A DNA stretch of 64,000 nucleotides from Myxococcales bacterium (GTDB lineage: Bacteria; Myxococcota_A; Polyangia; Palsa-1104; JAEUJZ01), in NCBI GenBank assembly GCA_016794505.1, contig JAEUJZ010000160.1, positions 186,001 to 250,000 on the forward strand, written 5' to 3'. Both the position numbers and the translations under genes were made by a program. Position 1 is the first letter of the stretch. Each line of letters begins with the position of its first letter. Positions 41,127 through 50,089 of this stretch are shown here, in pieces. The notes beneath the pieces were generated by a model that did not search any database, had not been told where the DNA came from, and worked only from the letters and a program-made list of their open reading frames with translations.

Positions 41127-43004
41127 ATGTCGATGCGTGTGTCGCTGCTTTGTGGGGCGGGTCGTCGGGCCCGCTGCGGAACGACTCTGTCGTCGCTGTT
41201 TTCGCTGTGGGGGCTTGCGGCCTGCGCCGCGCCAGAGTCGGCCGGTGAACTTCCCGATGGGCCGTGCAGCGCGCAGGAGGCGCCGCTTGCGACGCCGCCT
41301 TTGCACACGCCGCGCTGGGCGTTTCTGCCGTGGATCTCCAAGGACATCTCGGACACGCAGGACACCTATGCCTTTGTCGAGGGCTTTCGCTCGCGCGATA
41401 TTCCCGTCGGTGCGGTGGTGCTCGATAGCCCGTGGGAGACCAACTACAACACGTTTGCGCCGAGCCCCAGCCGCTATCCCGGCTTTGGCAAGCTGGTGTC
41501 CGATCTGCACGCGCGCGGCGTGCGCGTCGTCCTGTGGATCACGCCGATCATCAATGCCTCGTCGTTTGATCTGGAGCCGGGCGGGGATCGCTATGCCGGG
41601 CCGTCGCCGCACTTTCAATCGGCCAAGGACTGCGGCCTGTTCGTCAACGACGGTGACACCTTTGTCTGGTGGAAAGGGCAGGGCGCGGCGATCGACTTTT
41701 TCAACCCGGCGGCTCGCGCGTTCTGGCACCGCTTGCAGGACTCGGTCCTCGATCAGGGCATCGACGGCTGGAAGCTAGACTTCGGCGAGAGCTACATCAC
41801 CGAGGACCCGACGAGCCCGGTGCGAACTGCCGTCGGCGACCTGCCGCTGCAAGCGTATTCCGAAGAGTACTACCGCGACTTTCTGGCCTATGGCGTCAAG
41901 CGGCGCGGGCCCGAGTTCGTGACGATGGTTCGCGCCTACGACGCGTCGTATCAGTTTGCGGGCCGCTTCTTTGCCAAGAAGGAACACGCGCCCGTTGCCT
42001 GGATGGGCGACAACCGACGCGACTTCATCGGGCTGGCCGACGCGCTGCAGCACCTGTTTGTGTCGGCGCAGGCCGGCTATGCGGTGCTGGGATCCGACGT
42101 CGGCGGCTATCTGGATGTCGATGATGTCATGCCGACCGGGCCGCAGATTCCGTTCGACCCCGATGCCTTTCTGCGCTGGACCGCAGTCGCTGCCTTGACG
42201 CCGTTTATGCAGCTTCACGGCCGCGCCAATCTGGCTCCGTGGACTGTGCCAGCGCCGACGCGCGTCGACGAGACCGTGGGCGCGTATCGCTTCTTTGCCA
42301 AGCTGCACGAGCAGCTTGTGCCGTTCTTTTACAGCCTGGCGAATGCGGCACAGCCGCGCGGGCAAGCCATCCTGTTTCCGCAGGGCGATGCAAAAAGCTG
42401 GGCCGGCGACTTCCGCTTTCTGGTCGGCGAGGCGCTGCTGGTGGCACCCATCCTCGACGCTGCGGGGGTGCGTGACGTCACGCTGCCGGCGGGGACGCGC
42501 TGGGCCGACTTCTTTGCCCTGTCCACCGTGTATGCCGGCGGCTCGACGGTGAAAGACTATGAAGCGCGCAGCACGCAGCGGCTGCCGCTGTTTCTGCGCG
42601 AAGGCGCGATCGTGCCGCTGGAAGTCCGCGACAACAGCACGGACCTGGGCGATGTCGACAGCGCAGACCGGCTGAGCGTGCTGCTGTTCCCCGGCCCGCG
42701 GCAGACGGCGTTCGCGCTGACCGACCACGACGAACAGCCCACGCAGATCACCGCGCAGCACAGTGGCCATCGCATCGACATCACGCTGAGTCGCGCCCCG
42801 CGTCCGCTGTACTTGCTGGTGCGGCTCGACGGCAGACCCAGCGCGGTGTCGGCAAATGGGCAGGGGCTGCTCGCCGCGGCAAGTCGGGCTGAGCTACGCA
42901 GTCAGGGATCGGGGTACGCGCTGCACGTGGAACGCAGCCTGCTGTGGATCAAGCTGCCGGCAAGCGGGGCAAACGACGTGCGCGTCACCGTGACGCTGCC
43001 GTAA
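41127..43004 (+). CDS. GH31-family glycoside hydrolase lipoprotein
   Basis: 625 residues from ATG 41127 (ATG 41133 also possible; the frame is open further up through the AT-rich island but codon use there is unlike coding). Signal peptide with lipobox LAAC. The catalytic barrel carries VVLDSPWETNYNTF, the nucleophile Asp in GIDGWKLDFGES, the acid/base Asp in AWMGDNRRDF, and GYAVLGSDVGGY, all GH31 hallmarks; a beta-sandwich with PLFLREGAIVPL follows. GH31 enzymes are alpha-glucosidases, alpha-xylosidases and relatives; the substrate cannot be fixed here. Outer-membrane anchoring suggests extracellular polysaccharide use. Confidence 0.9.
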   Translation: MSMRVSLLCGAGRRARCGTTLSSLFSLWGLAACAAPESAGELPDGPCSAQEAPLATPPLHTPRWAFLPWISKDISDTQDTYAFVEGFRSRDIPVGAVVLDSPWETNYNTFAPSPSRYPGFGKLVSDLHARGVRVVLWITPIINASSFDLEPGGDRYAGPSPHFQSAKDCGLFVNDGDTFVWWKGQGAAIDFFNPAARAFWHRLQDSVLDQGIDGWKLDFGESYITEDPTSPVRTAVGDLPLQAYSEEYYRDFLAYGVKRRGPEFVTMVRAYDASYQFAGRFFAKKEHAPVAWMGDNRRDFIGLADALQHLFVSAQAGYAVLGSDVGGYLDVDDVMPTGPQIPFDPDAFLRWTAVAALTPFMQLHGRANLAPWTVPAPTRVDETVGAYRFFAKLHEQLVPFFYSLANAAQPRGQAILFPQGDAKSWAGDFRFLVGEALLVAPILDAAGVRDVTLPAGTRWADFFALSTVYAGGSTVKDYEARSTQRLPLFLREGAIVPLEVRDNSTDLGDVDSADRLSVLLFPGPRQTAFALTDHDEQPTQITAQHSGHRIDITLSRAPRPLYLLVRLDGRPSAVSANGQGLLAAASRAELRSQGSGYALHVERSLLWIKLPASGANDVRVTVTLP

Positions 43005-43125
43005 CTGCGCGCGAGCGACCGCAGGAAATGGCCGATCCGCCCCGGCTGCAGGCGGCTCGCAGGAAGACTTGCGTGATACGATCCCACCTCGGGATGTTGC
43101 GTCGCGTGGTCTCTGTTTCGCTCTA

Positions 43126-43172
43126 GGGCCAGAGCCAGAGCCAGAGCCAGAGCCAGGGCCAGGGCCAGAACC
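43126..43172 (+). repeat. hexanucleotide tandem repeat (AGRGCC)n upstream of the 43210 gene
   Basis: About eight copies of AGAGCC/AGGGCC/AGAACC: four AGAGCC, then two AGGGCC, then AGAACC, with a partial unit in front. It ends 37 nt before the GTG start and 26 nt before the ribosome binding site, in a 205-base gap with no other gene. If translated from an upstream start it would encode Pro-Glu/Pro-Gly repeats. Confidence 0.9.
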
Positions 43173-43209
43173 CAAGACAGGCGCGCGACCCGATAAAAAA
43201 GGAGTCTGC

Positions 43210-44844
43210 GTGCGCGTCCATGGTCTCTGCCTTGCCGGGTTGTTGGTTCTGTTCCATGCGCTGTCTGCACACGCCGCCCGCGTCGAGCTAGAGCCGAGCG
43301 AGCTTCTGATTCGAGCCGAGAGCGGGGGCACGATCCAGCGCACGCTGCGTGTTCGGACGTCGCCCGATGTGTCGGCCGTCGCGGTCGAGCCGAGCGATCT
43401 GGTGATCGACACGCAGCCGCAGGCGCTGTCTTTGCCTGCGATGCGGCTTACGCGATCGGATGCCACCCAGGGTACGGGCAGCCTGCTTTGGGAATATCCG
43501 CTGCATATCGATCTGGGCAACCTGCCGGCCGGGGAATACAGCGGCACGTTGGTGTTTGTGCATGCCGATGGCGCGCTGAAGGCGCCGGTCAAGATCCAGA
43601 TTCGCCATCGGCCCTGGCTGCCGCTCTTGGTCCTGGTGGCCGGGATCTTGGTGGGCGTCGGACTTTCGATGTATCGAGCGCACGGGCGGCCACGCGACCT
43701 TTTGCTGATGCGGCTGGGTTTTCTGCGCTCGTACCTGCAGCAGGACCCTTTGTTGCGTGATTCCTTTTTTGTCTCATCCGACGATGAAAATCGGAATCGT
43801 TCGGGAATGAATTCCAGCGAGGAAAAAGGAATCACGGGACTGTCCGATAGCAAGCGCTCGCTGCCGGCGCATCCGTTTCGCGCGCAGCTCGATGTCCTTT
43901 TGCTGCAGGTCGAGCTGTCGCTGCAGGCCGAGCAGCTGGAAACGGCGCGCGGTCAGCTGGCGCAGGCGGACGAGCTGTTTCGTCGCTTCAGCTCGGCGCG
44001 CACCGAGTGGGCCAAGCAGCTCTCGTACTTGGCTCGCTTGCACGAGCGCATTCACGAGTCCGCCCCCGTCGGCAGCGTCGTGCGCAAGAGCCTGCTGGCC
44101 CAGGTCGATGAGCTGTTCGCGGGAGCACCGAGCCAAGCGAGCCCGCAGGCCTTGGCCCAGGCTGCGCAGCAGGTGGTGGAGCTGCTGTCCGCGCACGGCC
44201 GCGCCAGCAGTCGGCTGCTCGCCTTGGAACAGCAGATCAAGCAGCCGGGAACGGCGCCGCGCTGGTCGGACACACTCGCCGATCTGCGCAGCCGCACCGA
44301 CGGCAAGCCGCCTGCGCTGGAGGCACTTGCCCTGGTCTGCAAGGATGCCGACGCTGCGATCGCGGCGCTGCAAGCCGAGCTTGCCGCGACAGCCGGCGAG
44401 GGACCCGACGATGTGCCCGCCACGTCCCCCGGCATCCTGCACAAGGCCGCGGTTGCGGGCGAGCCGGGTGCCTCGCCGATCGAGCCGGTCCCTGCCGTGT
44501 ATGGCCTGGTGTCGTCGCGCGAGGCGCCCAAGCGCGCAGCGCAGCGACTGCAGTTCTTCCTGTACGCCAGTTACGGAATGCTGTTGGTGGTGCTGGCGGG
44601 AACGGGCCTGAACGAGGTCTATGGCAAGAAGTTCACGTTTGGCGCGGACCCGTTTACCGACTATCTGACGCTGCTTTTGTGGGGCTTTGGGGCCGAGGCC
44701 ACGCGCGACTCGATCGTCGCCACGCTGCGCGGGCTGGGGGGCGAACGTGGCAAGGACGCAGCGGCGGCCCCAGCGCCATCGAGCCCCAGCCGGGATCTCG
44801 TCGAGGCTCCCGCCAAGCCGAGCGATGCCCCGCCGGCTTCTTGA
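43210..44844 (+). CDS. envelope protein: signal peptide, Ig-like domain, two TM helices and a coiled-coil middle
   Basis: 544 residues from GTG 43210, chosen because AAGGAG lies 5 nt upstream and a good signal peptide follows (GLCLAGLLVLFHALSAHA). Next come a beta-rich Ig-like/NEW3-type domain (~20-130), a TM helix (PLLVLVAGILVGVGLSMY), a long helical region rich in Gln/Leu/Ala (~220-440), a second TM (LYASYGMLLVVLAGTGL) and a tail with PFTDYLTLLLWGFGAEATRD. I do not recognise the family as a whole. It could link a periplasmic sensor domain to the cytoplasm. An 81-bp palindromic element lies in frame after TM1. Converges with hemW. Confidence 0.7.
   Translation: MRVHGLCLAGLLVLFHALSAHAARVELEPSELLIRAESGGTIQRTLRVRTSPDVSAVAVEPSDLVIDTQPQALSLPAMRLTRSDATQGTGSLLWEYPLHIDLGNLPAGEYSGTLVFVHADGALKAPVKIQIRHRPWLPLLVLVAGILVGVGLSMYRAHGRPRDLLLMRLGFLRSYLQQDPLLRDSFFVSSDDENRNRSGMNSSEEKGITGLSDSKRSLPAHPFRAQLDVLLLQVELSLQAEQLETARGQLAQADELFRRFSSARTEWAKQLSYLARLHERIHESAPVGSVVRKSLLAQVDELFAGAPSQASPQALAQAAQQVVELLSAHGRASSRLLALEQQIKQPGTAPRWSDTLADLRSRTDGKPPALEALALVCKDADAAIAALQAELAATAGEGPDDVPATSPGILHKAAVAGEPGASPIEPVPAVYGLVSSREAPKRAAQRLQFFLYASYGMLLVVLAGTGLNEVYGKKFTFGADPFTDYLTLLLWGFGAEATRDSIVATLRGLGGERGKDAAAAPAPSSPSRDLVEAPAKPSDAPPAS
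43756..43836. repeat. 81-bp in-frame element bounded by 14-bp perfect inverted repeats
   Basis: CGTGATTCCTTTTT (43756-43769) is the exact reverse complement of AAAAAGGAATCACG (43823-43836). The interior has further GGAATC/GATTCC motifs and a TCCGA...TCGGA pair, and about 43% GC against >60% around it. The length is 27 codons, so the reading frame of the host gene is kept; it encodes a polar Ser/Asp/Asn/Glu-rich segment. No clear target-site duplication is seen. Confidence 0.8.
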
Positions 44845-44902
44845 TGTGCCGCGCTCGCGGTGAAGCGTCGCAGGCCGACGGGGCACTGGGGCAGGCGCGC
44901 GA

Positions 44903-46282
44903 CTACAAAAAGGCCGCGCCCACTTCGTCGGCGAGCAGCAAGCCAGCGGGGGTCAAGCGCAGCGGCAGGTCCGCGGCCAGAAGTCCCTGCTGCCGCTGCT
45001 CCGCGAGGATGTCAGCGAAGGCCTGGCAGGGGTCGATGCCGTACTCGGCCTGAAACTCGCTGGGCACGATGCCTTCGACGCGACGCAGCGCGAGCCACAT
45101 CGCCTCGCGACACAGGGCCTCGCCGTCGCGATCTTCAAACAGCGACAGACCGGGGAAGGCCAGATCGGCGGCCGCGCGATCGACCGATACCCAGTCAGAC
45201 TCTGCGGCCCGCGAATTCAAGAGCGGCAGAGACGCGCGTGTGGTGGCCTTCGCGACGTCGGCGGTGTTGGGTGTGCCTGCGTCCGTGTCCGCGGCTAGCT
45301 CGCTGGCCAGCTCTGCGCTTGTGGCGGAAGCAGCGGCCCACAGCGCCAGGTACGCGTCGATACCGCGCGCATTGGCGAAGCGCTGACCTCGGCCGGCGGG
45401 GTGTTCATCGCGGCGGGCCGGGCTGCGGCGGAACGAGTGCGCCCCAACGCCGAGGCCCAGGTACTCGCCGCCCGTCCAGTACAGTCGGTTGTGGCGGGCG
45501 CGCAGATCGCGCGTGGCATCGCGGCGGGCAAAGTTCGAGATCTCGTAGTGAACAAAGCCAGCCTCGGTCAGACGCTGTCGCACGCGCTCGTAGGCGTCGG
45601 CTTGCACCTCGGGATCGACCTGTGGGGCGGCGCCACGGCGAATGGCCGAAGCAAGCGGCGTGCGCGGCTCGACGGTCAACAGGTACAGCGAGACATGCTC
45701 GGGCTTCGTCGAGAGCAGCGCGTGAAGATCGGCATCCAGCTCAGAAGTTGATTGATTAAGCAAACCAACCATCAAATCAATTGATAGATTGCGAAAGCCC
45801 GCTTGCCGCGCGCCCAGCACCGCGGCGTAGATGTCTTCTGGGCTGTGTCGTCGGCCCAGCGCCTGCAAGTGACGGGGGGAAAACGACTGTGCGCCCAACG
45901 ACAGTCGATTGACGCCGGCTTGGCGCAGCGCCTGCAGCCGGGCTTGGGCGGCGCTTCCAGAGCGCAGCGGGCTTAGCTCGGCCGGGTCACACTCGACGGT
46001 CACTTCCGGCTCGACACCCTCGGGCGGCGGAAACCGGGCCAGGGTCGCCTGCAGCACGTGCGCGATGCAGTCTGGCCGCCACAGCGACGGAGTACCGCCA
46101 CCGAAATAGACCGAAACTGCCCGCCGCGAGGCAAACGCGGGAGCCTTGTGCGCAAGCTCGTTCTCGACGGCCAGTTGGTAGCGATCGTGACGAATGGTGC
46201 GGCGCACGGCGATGGTGAAGTCGCAGTATGGGCAGCGCTGCACGCAGTACGGAAAGTGGATGTACACGCCAAAGTCAGGCAC
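44903..46282 (-). CDS. hemW: HemW-like radical SAM heme chaperone (formerly HemN-like)
   Basis: 459 residues against ~380 in E. coli HemW. The [4Fe-4S]/SAM motif is CVQRCPYC (Cys13, Cys17, Cys20), followed by VYFGGGTPSLW and the HemW signature HNRLYW. HemW binds heme and helps deliver it to respiratory proteins; it is not a coproporphyrinogen oxidase. The extra length is an Ala/Ser/Thr-rich insert around 310-375 (AAASATSAELASELAADTDA and onward), located before the C-terminal winged-helix domain. It has convergent and divergent unrelated neighbours, so no operon. Confidence 0.9.
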   Translation of the reverse strand: MPDFGVYIHFPYCVQRCPYCDFTIAVRRTIRHDRYQLAVENELAHKAPAFASRRAVSVYFGGGTPSLWRPDCIAHVLQATLARFPPPEGVEPEVTVECDPAELSPLRSGSAAQARLQALRQAGVNRLSLGAQSFSPRHLQALGRRHSPEDIYAAVLGARQAGFRNLSIDLMVGLLNQSTSELDADLHALLSTKPEHVSLYLLTVEPRTPLASAIRRGAAPQVDPEVQADAYERVRQRLTEAGFVHYEISNFARRDATRDLRARHNRLYWTGGEYLGLGVGAHSFRRSPARRDEHPAGRGQRFANARGIDAYLALWAAASATSAELASELAADTDAGTPNTADVAKATTRASLPLLNSRAAESDWVSVDRAAADLAFPGLSLFEDRDGEALCREAMWLALRRVEGIVPSEFQAEYGIDPCQAFADILAEQRQQGLLAADLPLRLTPAGLLLADEVGAAFL

Positions 46283-46408
46283 GGCGCAGCCACGGTACTC
46301 AAAAGGCAGGGCGGACGTACAGCTCCGCGGTGGCTGGGCTCGCTTGTGCTAGAGCCGACGGGATTTTTCGTTGTCTGGTTCGATCGGCCTGTGCTTCGAT
46401 GCGCAGCC

Positions 46409-48652
46409 ATGAGACGGCACCGAACGAAGCGCGAGGCAGCAGCCGAAGGGTGGCAGTCGCAGAGGCGCTGGATGTGGATGCAGAGCCTTGCGGGCGTGGT
46501 GCTGGCGGTGGTGCTGGGCTGGGTCGGCTGCGCCAGCCCTGGGGCCGGTGATGGCAGAGATCCCAAAGACCCGGCCGATGCCAACACGCTGGCGCGCGGC
46601 GCGGCGCTGTACGGCGAGCTGTGCGCGGTCTGCCACGGCCACCAAGGACAGGGCGGATCCGGGCCGGTTCTGGCCGGCTTTTCGCGTGGCGAGGCCGAGC
46701 TGACCTCGATCATCGATCAGCGCATGCCGGTCGGCCGTCCCGAGCAGTGCCGTGGCGCCTGCGCCCGCGACATCGCGCGCTTCATCTTGGCCGGCTTCCC
46801 GAAGGCGCAGCCAGTCTGCGACGGCAACGGGGCGGGACCGCGGCGCTTGCGACTGCTGTCGCGGCGCGAGTACCGCAGCACGATCAGCGCGCTGTTTGGC
46901 TGGGACGACAGCCGCTGCCCCATGCCCGAGTTTCGCTTCAAGCCGACGACGGGCATGCCCAAGACCGTCCACCTGGCGGGCAGCATGAACGGCTGGCCGG
47001 GCACGATCGCAGCCGGTGGCTGGCCGCTGGCGTTTGACTCGGCGGCAGGCGCCTTTCGGCTGCGCCGCGCCCTGCCTGTTGGCAGCTATCAGTACAAGTT
47101 TGTCATCGACGAAAAAGACTGGATTCCCGACCCGGAAAATCCCAACCGCGTGCCCGATGGCTTCGGCGGACAGAATTCGCTGATCAGCGTGAGCTGCAAG
47201 CCCGTGGCACCGCCGCCACCGACGGTGGATGTGGCGGCCAGCTTGCCCCCAGACGCACGGCCCGATGGCTTTCCGTTTGACGATCACACCGAGGCGCGCG
47301 TGGTCAGCCCGGTACACGCTGAGGAATACCGCCGCGCTGCGATGACGATTGCGACGGCGGTGGCCGCGGATGTAGCGCCGCTTGTGCCCTGCGATGGATC
47401 GGGCGGAAACCGCGCCGCATGCACGGAACAGTTTGTGCGCAGCTTTGGTCTGCGCGCGTTTCGTCGGCCGCTTCTTCCGTCTGAGCGGACCCGCTATCAA
47501 GCGCTGGCGGCATCGGCCGCGCGCTTTGAGCTGGGCATCACCCAGGTCATCGCTGCGCTGCTGCAGTCGCCTCATTTCCTGTATCGCAGCGAGCTTGGCG
47601 AAGCGCGGCCCGACGGGCGCTATCGCTTGACGGCATACGAACTGGCGAGCGCGCTTTCGTATCTGTATTGGGGCACGATGCCCGACGCTGATCTGTTCGC
47701 GGCCGCCGAGCGCGGCGAGCTAGCGACGAGCGCCGGCATCGAAAAACAAGCGCGGCGCTTGCTGGGCGATGTGCGGGCTCGCGAGCCAATGGGCGAGTTT
47801 GCGCTGCAGTGGCTGGGCGTCGAGCGCGTGTTCACCGCCGACAAACGCGCTGATCAGTTCCCCGCCTGGACGCCGGCCTTGCGCCAGGATCTCGCCGAAG
47901 AGACGCGGCGCTTTGTCCGTCACGTCGTCTTCGACGGCAGTGGCACGCTGGGCGAGCTGTTTACGGCCGACTACAGCTTCCTCAACGAGTCCTTGGCCAA
48001 GCTGTACGGCCTTGCGGGCGCGACGGGCAGCACGCTGGTGCGGCGCTCGTATGGGTCGGATCAGCGCCGCGGGCTTCTGGGACATGGCAGCGTGCTTTCG
48101 AGCTATGCCCACTCGGATCAGACGTCGCCGATTCGCCGCGGCCTGCTGGTCCGGCGAACCCTTCTGTGTCAGGAACTACCGACGCCGCCCCCCAACGCCG
48201 GCAGCATTCCAGCGGTCGACGCAGCAGCGACGACGCGCGAGCGGTTTCGTCAGCACACGCAGAACCCGTTCTGCAAGGGCTGCCATCAGTACATCGATGG
48301 AGTGGGCTTCGGCTTCGAGCGCTTCGATGCCATTGGTCAGCCTCGCGATACCGAGCGCAGTATGCCGATTGATGACAGCGGGGATCTGAATGACCTGGAA
48401 GGCCTGGGCAGCGGGCACAGCGCACCCTATCGCGGCTTGGTCGAGCTTGGGCAGCGCCTGTCGCAGGCCGACAGCGCGCGGGCCTGTTTTGTGCGGCAGG
48501 CCCTGCGCTTTGCTCGCGGTATACACGAGGACGTTGCAGCAGACCTGTGTCTGCTATCGCGGCTGCGCGTCCGCTTTAGCGAACAAGGGGATCGCATCGC
48601 CGAGCTGTGGGTCGCGCTGTCGCTGCAGCCCGAGTTCTTGTATCGACGCTAG
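46409..48652 (+). CDS. DUF1592/DUF1588/DUF1585-family cytochrome c-like lipoprotein with inserted CBM48/E-set module
   Basis: 747 residues from ATG 46409 (no strong ribosome binding site; GTG 46391 and ATG 46472 are alternatives). Lipobox WVGC, Cys41. Residues ~58-130 form a c-type cytochrome domain with heme motif CAVCH (72-76). A DUF1587 start (RLRLLSRREYRSTISALFG, ~147-164) is followed by an immunoglobulin-like carbohydrate/AMPK-type E-set module (TVHLAGSMNGW ... VGSYQYKFVIDEKDWIPDP, ~186-263). Then come DUF1595/1592 (FGLRAFRRPLLPSERTRYQ; LLQSPHFLYRSELG), DUF1588 (SSYAHSDQTSPIRRGLLVRR, FCKGCHQYIDGVGFGFERFD) and DUF1585. Such proteins pair with DUF1552 proteins, here 36 nt downstream. Function of the pair is unproven; redox at the cell surface is likely. 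Confidence 0.88.
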   Translation: MRRHRTKREAAAEGWQSQRRWMWMQSLAGVVLAVVLGWVGCASPGAGDGRDPKDPADANTLARGAALYGELCAVCHGHQGQGGSGPVLAGFSRGEAELTSIIDQRMPVGRPEQCRGACARDIARFILAGFPKAQPVCDGNGAGPRRLRLLSRREYRSTISALFGWDDSRCPMPEFRFKPTTGMPKTVHLAGSMNGWPGTIAAGGWPLAFDSAAGAFRLRRALPVGSYQYKFVIDEKDWIPDPENPNRVPDGFGGQNSLISVSCKPVAPPPPTVDVAASLPPDARPDGFPFDDHTEARVVSPVHAEEYRRAAMTIATAVAADVAPLVPCDGSGGNRAACTEQFVRSFGLRAFRRPLLPSERTRYQALAASAARFELGITQVIAALLQSPHFLYRSELGEARPDGRYRLTAYELASALSYLYWGTMPDADLFAAAERGELATSAGIEKQARRLLGDVRAREPMGEFALQWLGVERVFTADKRADQFPAWTPALRQDLAEETRRFVRHVVFDGSGTLGELFTADYSFLNESLAKLYGLAGATGSTLVRRSYGSDQRRGLLGHGSVLSSYAHSDQTSPIRRGLLVRRTLLCQELPTPPPNAGSIPAVDAAATTRERFRQHTQNPFCKGCHQYIDGVGFGFERFDAIGQPRDTERSMPIDDSGDLNDLEGLGSGHSAPYRGLVELGQRLSQADSARACFVRQALRFARGIHEDVAADLCLLSRLRVRFSEQGDRIAELWVALSLQPEFLYRR

Positions 48653-48688
48653 ACCGAAGCGGAACACAGGCAGACAGAGACAAAAACC

Positions 48689-50041
48689 ATGAGCCTCAGT
48701 CGACGACAGATCCTGACTGGACTACTCGCCACGGCAGCGGGCGGAGCTTGGCTGGGCCGCGGACGCCTGGGAACGCAGGTGGCCAAGGCGGCTCCCGCGG
48801 TGGCGCGGCGCTTGATTGTTTACTATTTCCCCGACGGGGTGGCTGGGCCGACAGCCGGCGGCATGCCAAGCCTGTGGCACCTGTCCGGGCCCGAGCGCGG
48901 CTTTGCCCTAAACGATCAGCTTGCGGCGCTTTCGTCGTTCAAAGACGACTGCGTGTTTCTAAATGGTCTGTCCATGGGGCCGACGGACAGCGGCAGTCAC
49001 CCCGGCGGGGCCAAAAAGCTGCTGACGGCAGTGGACGGCGGCGGCGGCGAGTCGATCGATCGGTTCTTGGCGCGCACCGCTGGATCGGCGGCCCCCTTTC
49101 GCCACGTGTACCTGGGGGCGATGGCCAAGCAGAACGGCGCGTCGGGGGATAAGCACATCTCGTATCCGGCGGCAGGTGTGACGGTGGCGCCGGAAGACTC
49201 GCCCGTCGCGGCGATGGCGGCGCTGTTTGGATCGCAGCCGATGACGGGCGATCCGCTGGAGAGCAAAGCCGTGCAGACCAGCATCCTCGATACCGCGCTG
49301 GCCGACTTGGAAGAGCTTCGCGCTCGGCTGGGTGCGACGGAAAAGGCCAAGCTCGATCTGCACACCGATGCGCTGCGCGAGGTTGAGCGGCGCATTCAGA
49401 TGCTGGGCGGCGGCATGCCGCCGATGGGGACGTGCAAGAACCCGGTGATCGACGTCGCGGGCATCGGCGATGGCGCGTGGTACGACCCAGCGAACTTTCC
49501 CAAGATCCTGCGGGCGCAGATCGATCTGATGGTGCAGGCGATGGCCTGTGGGCTGTCAAAGGTCGGCGTGATCCAGGGCTCGTATCACACGAGCGAGCTG
49601 ATCATGAGCCGCTTCCCGGCGACCGAGATGTACGACCCCGGCTTCGACATGCGCAGCCACCAAGCGTCGCACTACGGCCCGGCCCACGATCGTGGCAAGC
49701 GCGAGTTTCGCGACTACTTCGCGCAGCGACGCTGGTGGGTGGCGCAGTTCGCGTACCTTTTGCAGCAGCTAAAAGCGCGCCCGGAAGACGGCGGCAGCAT
49801 GCTCGATCACTCGCTGGTTCTGCTGTGTACCGAGGTCTGCGACGGCAACACGCACAGCCACGACAACATGCCGTTCATCTTGGCGGGGCGCGCTGGGGGG
49901 CGGCTGTCAACGGGGCGCCTGCTTCACTTGGAAGGTCGGCGGCACGCCGATCTGCTGCTGAGCATCGCACACGCGATGGGGCAGAGCATAAGCGGCTTCG
50001 GGCAAGGCAGCAGCGGCGGTCTGCCGGGTCTTTTGAGCTAG
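48689..50041 (+). CDS. DUF1552-family exported protein (Tat signal)
   Basis: 450 residues. The N-terminus LSRRQILTGLLATAAGGAWL is a twin-arginine signal, so it is exported folded. The body matches DUF1552 (sulfatase/alkaline-phosphatase-like DUF1501 relatives): LIVYYFPDGVAGPTAGG, SMGPTDSGSHPGG, QASHYGPAHDRGKREF and TEVCDGNTHSHDNMPFILAG. The His/Asp-rich motifs suggest metal binding. It regularly occurs next to DUF1592 proteins in Planctomycetota and Myxococcota, as here. The following molybdenum hydroxylase genes start 48 nt downstream and may be in the same transcript. Confidence 0.92.
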   Translation: MSLSRRQILTGLLATAAGGAWLGRGRLGTQVAKAAPAVARRLIVYYFPDGVAGPTAGGMPSLWHLSGPERGFALNDQLAALSSFKDDCVFLNGLSMGPTDSGSHPGGAKKLLTAVDGGGGESIDRFLARTAGSAAPFRHVYLGAMAKQNGASGDKHISYPAAGVTVAPEDSPVAAMAALFGSQPMTGDPLESKAVQTSILDTALADLEELRARLGATEKAKLDLHTDALREVERRIQMLGGGMPPMGTCKNPVIDVAGIGDGAWYDPANFPKILRAQIDLMVQAMACGLSKVGVIQGSYHTSELIMSRFPATEMYDPGFDMRSHQASHYGPAHDRGKREFRDYFAQRRWWVAQFAYLLQQLKARPEDGGSMLDHSLVLLCTEVCDGNTHSHDNMPFILAGRAGGRLSTGRLLHLEGRRHADLLLSIAHAMGQSISGFGQGSSGGLPGLLS

Positions 50042-50089
50042 CCACAGCGCCTCGCACAACGACTGAGACATTCCAGACAGAGGACAGCG

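Noticed and set aside
43126..43172. CRISPR-like repeat
   Set aside because: The unit is 6 nt with no spacers; it is a simple tandem repeat.
43756..43836. Intrinsic terminator
   Set aside because: The inverted repeat has long arms but 53 nt between them and lies in frame within a gene that continues for another 1 kb.
44903..46282. Calling the radical SAM protein an oxygen-independent coproporphyrinogen III oxidase (HemN)
   Set aside because: The HNxxYW signature and the CxxxCxxC motif without the extra HemN Cys identify HemW.
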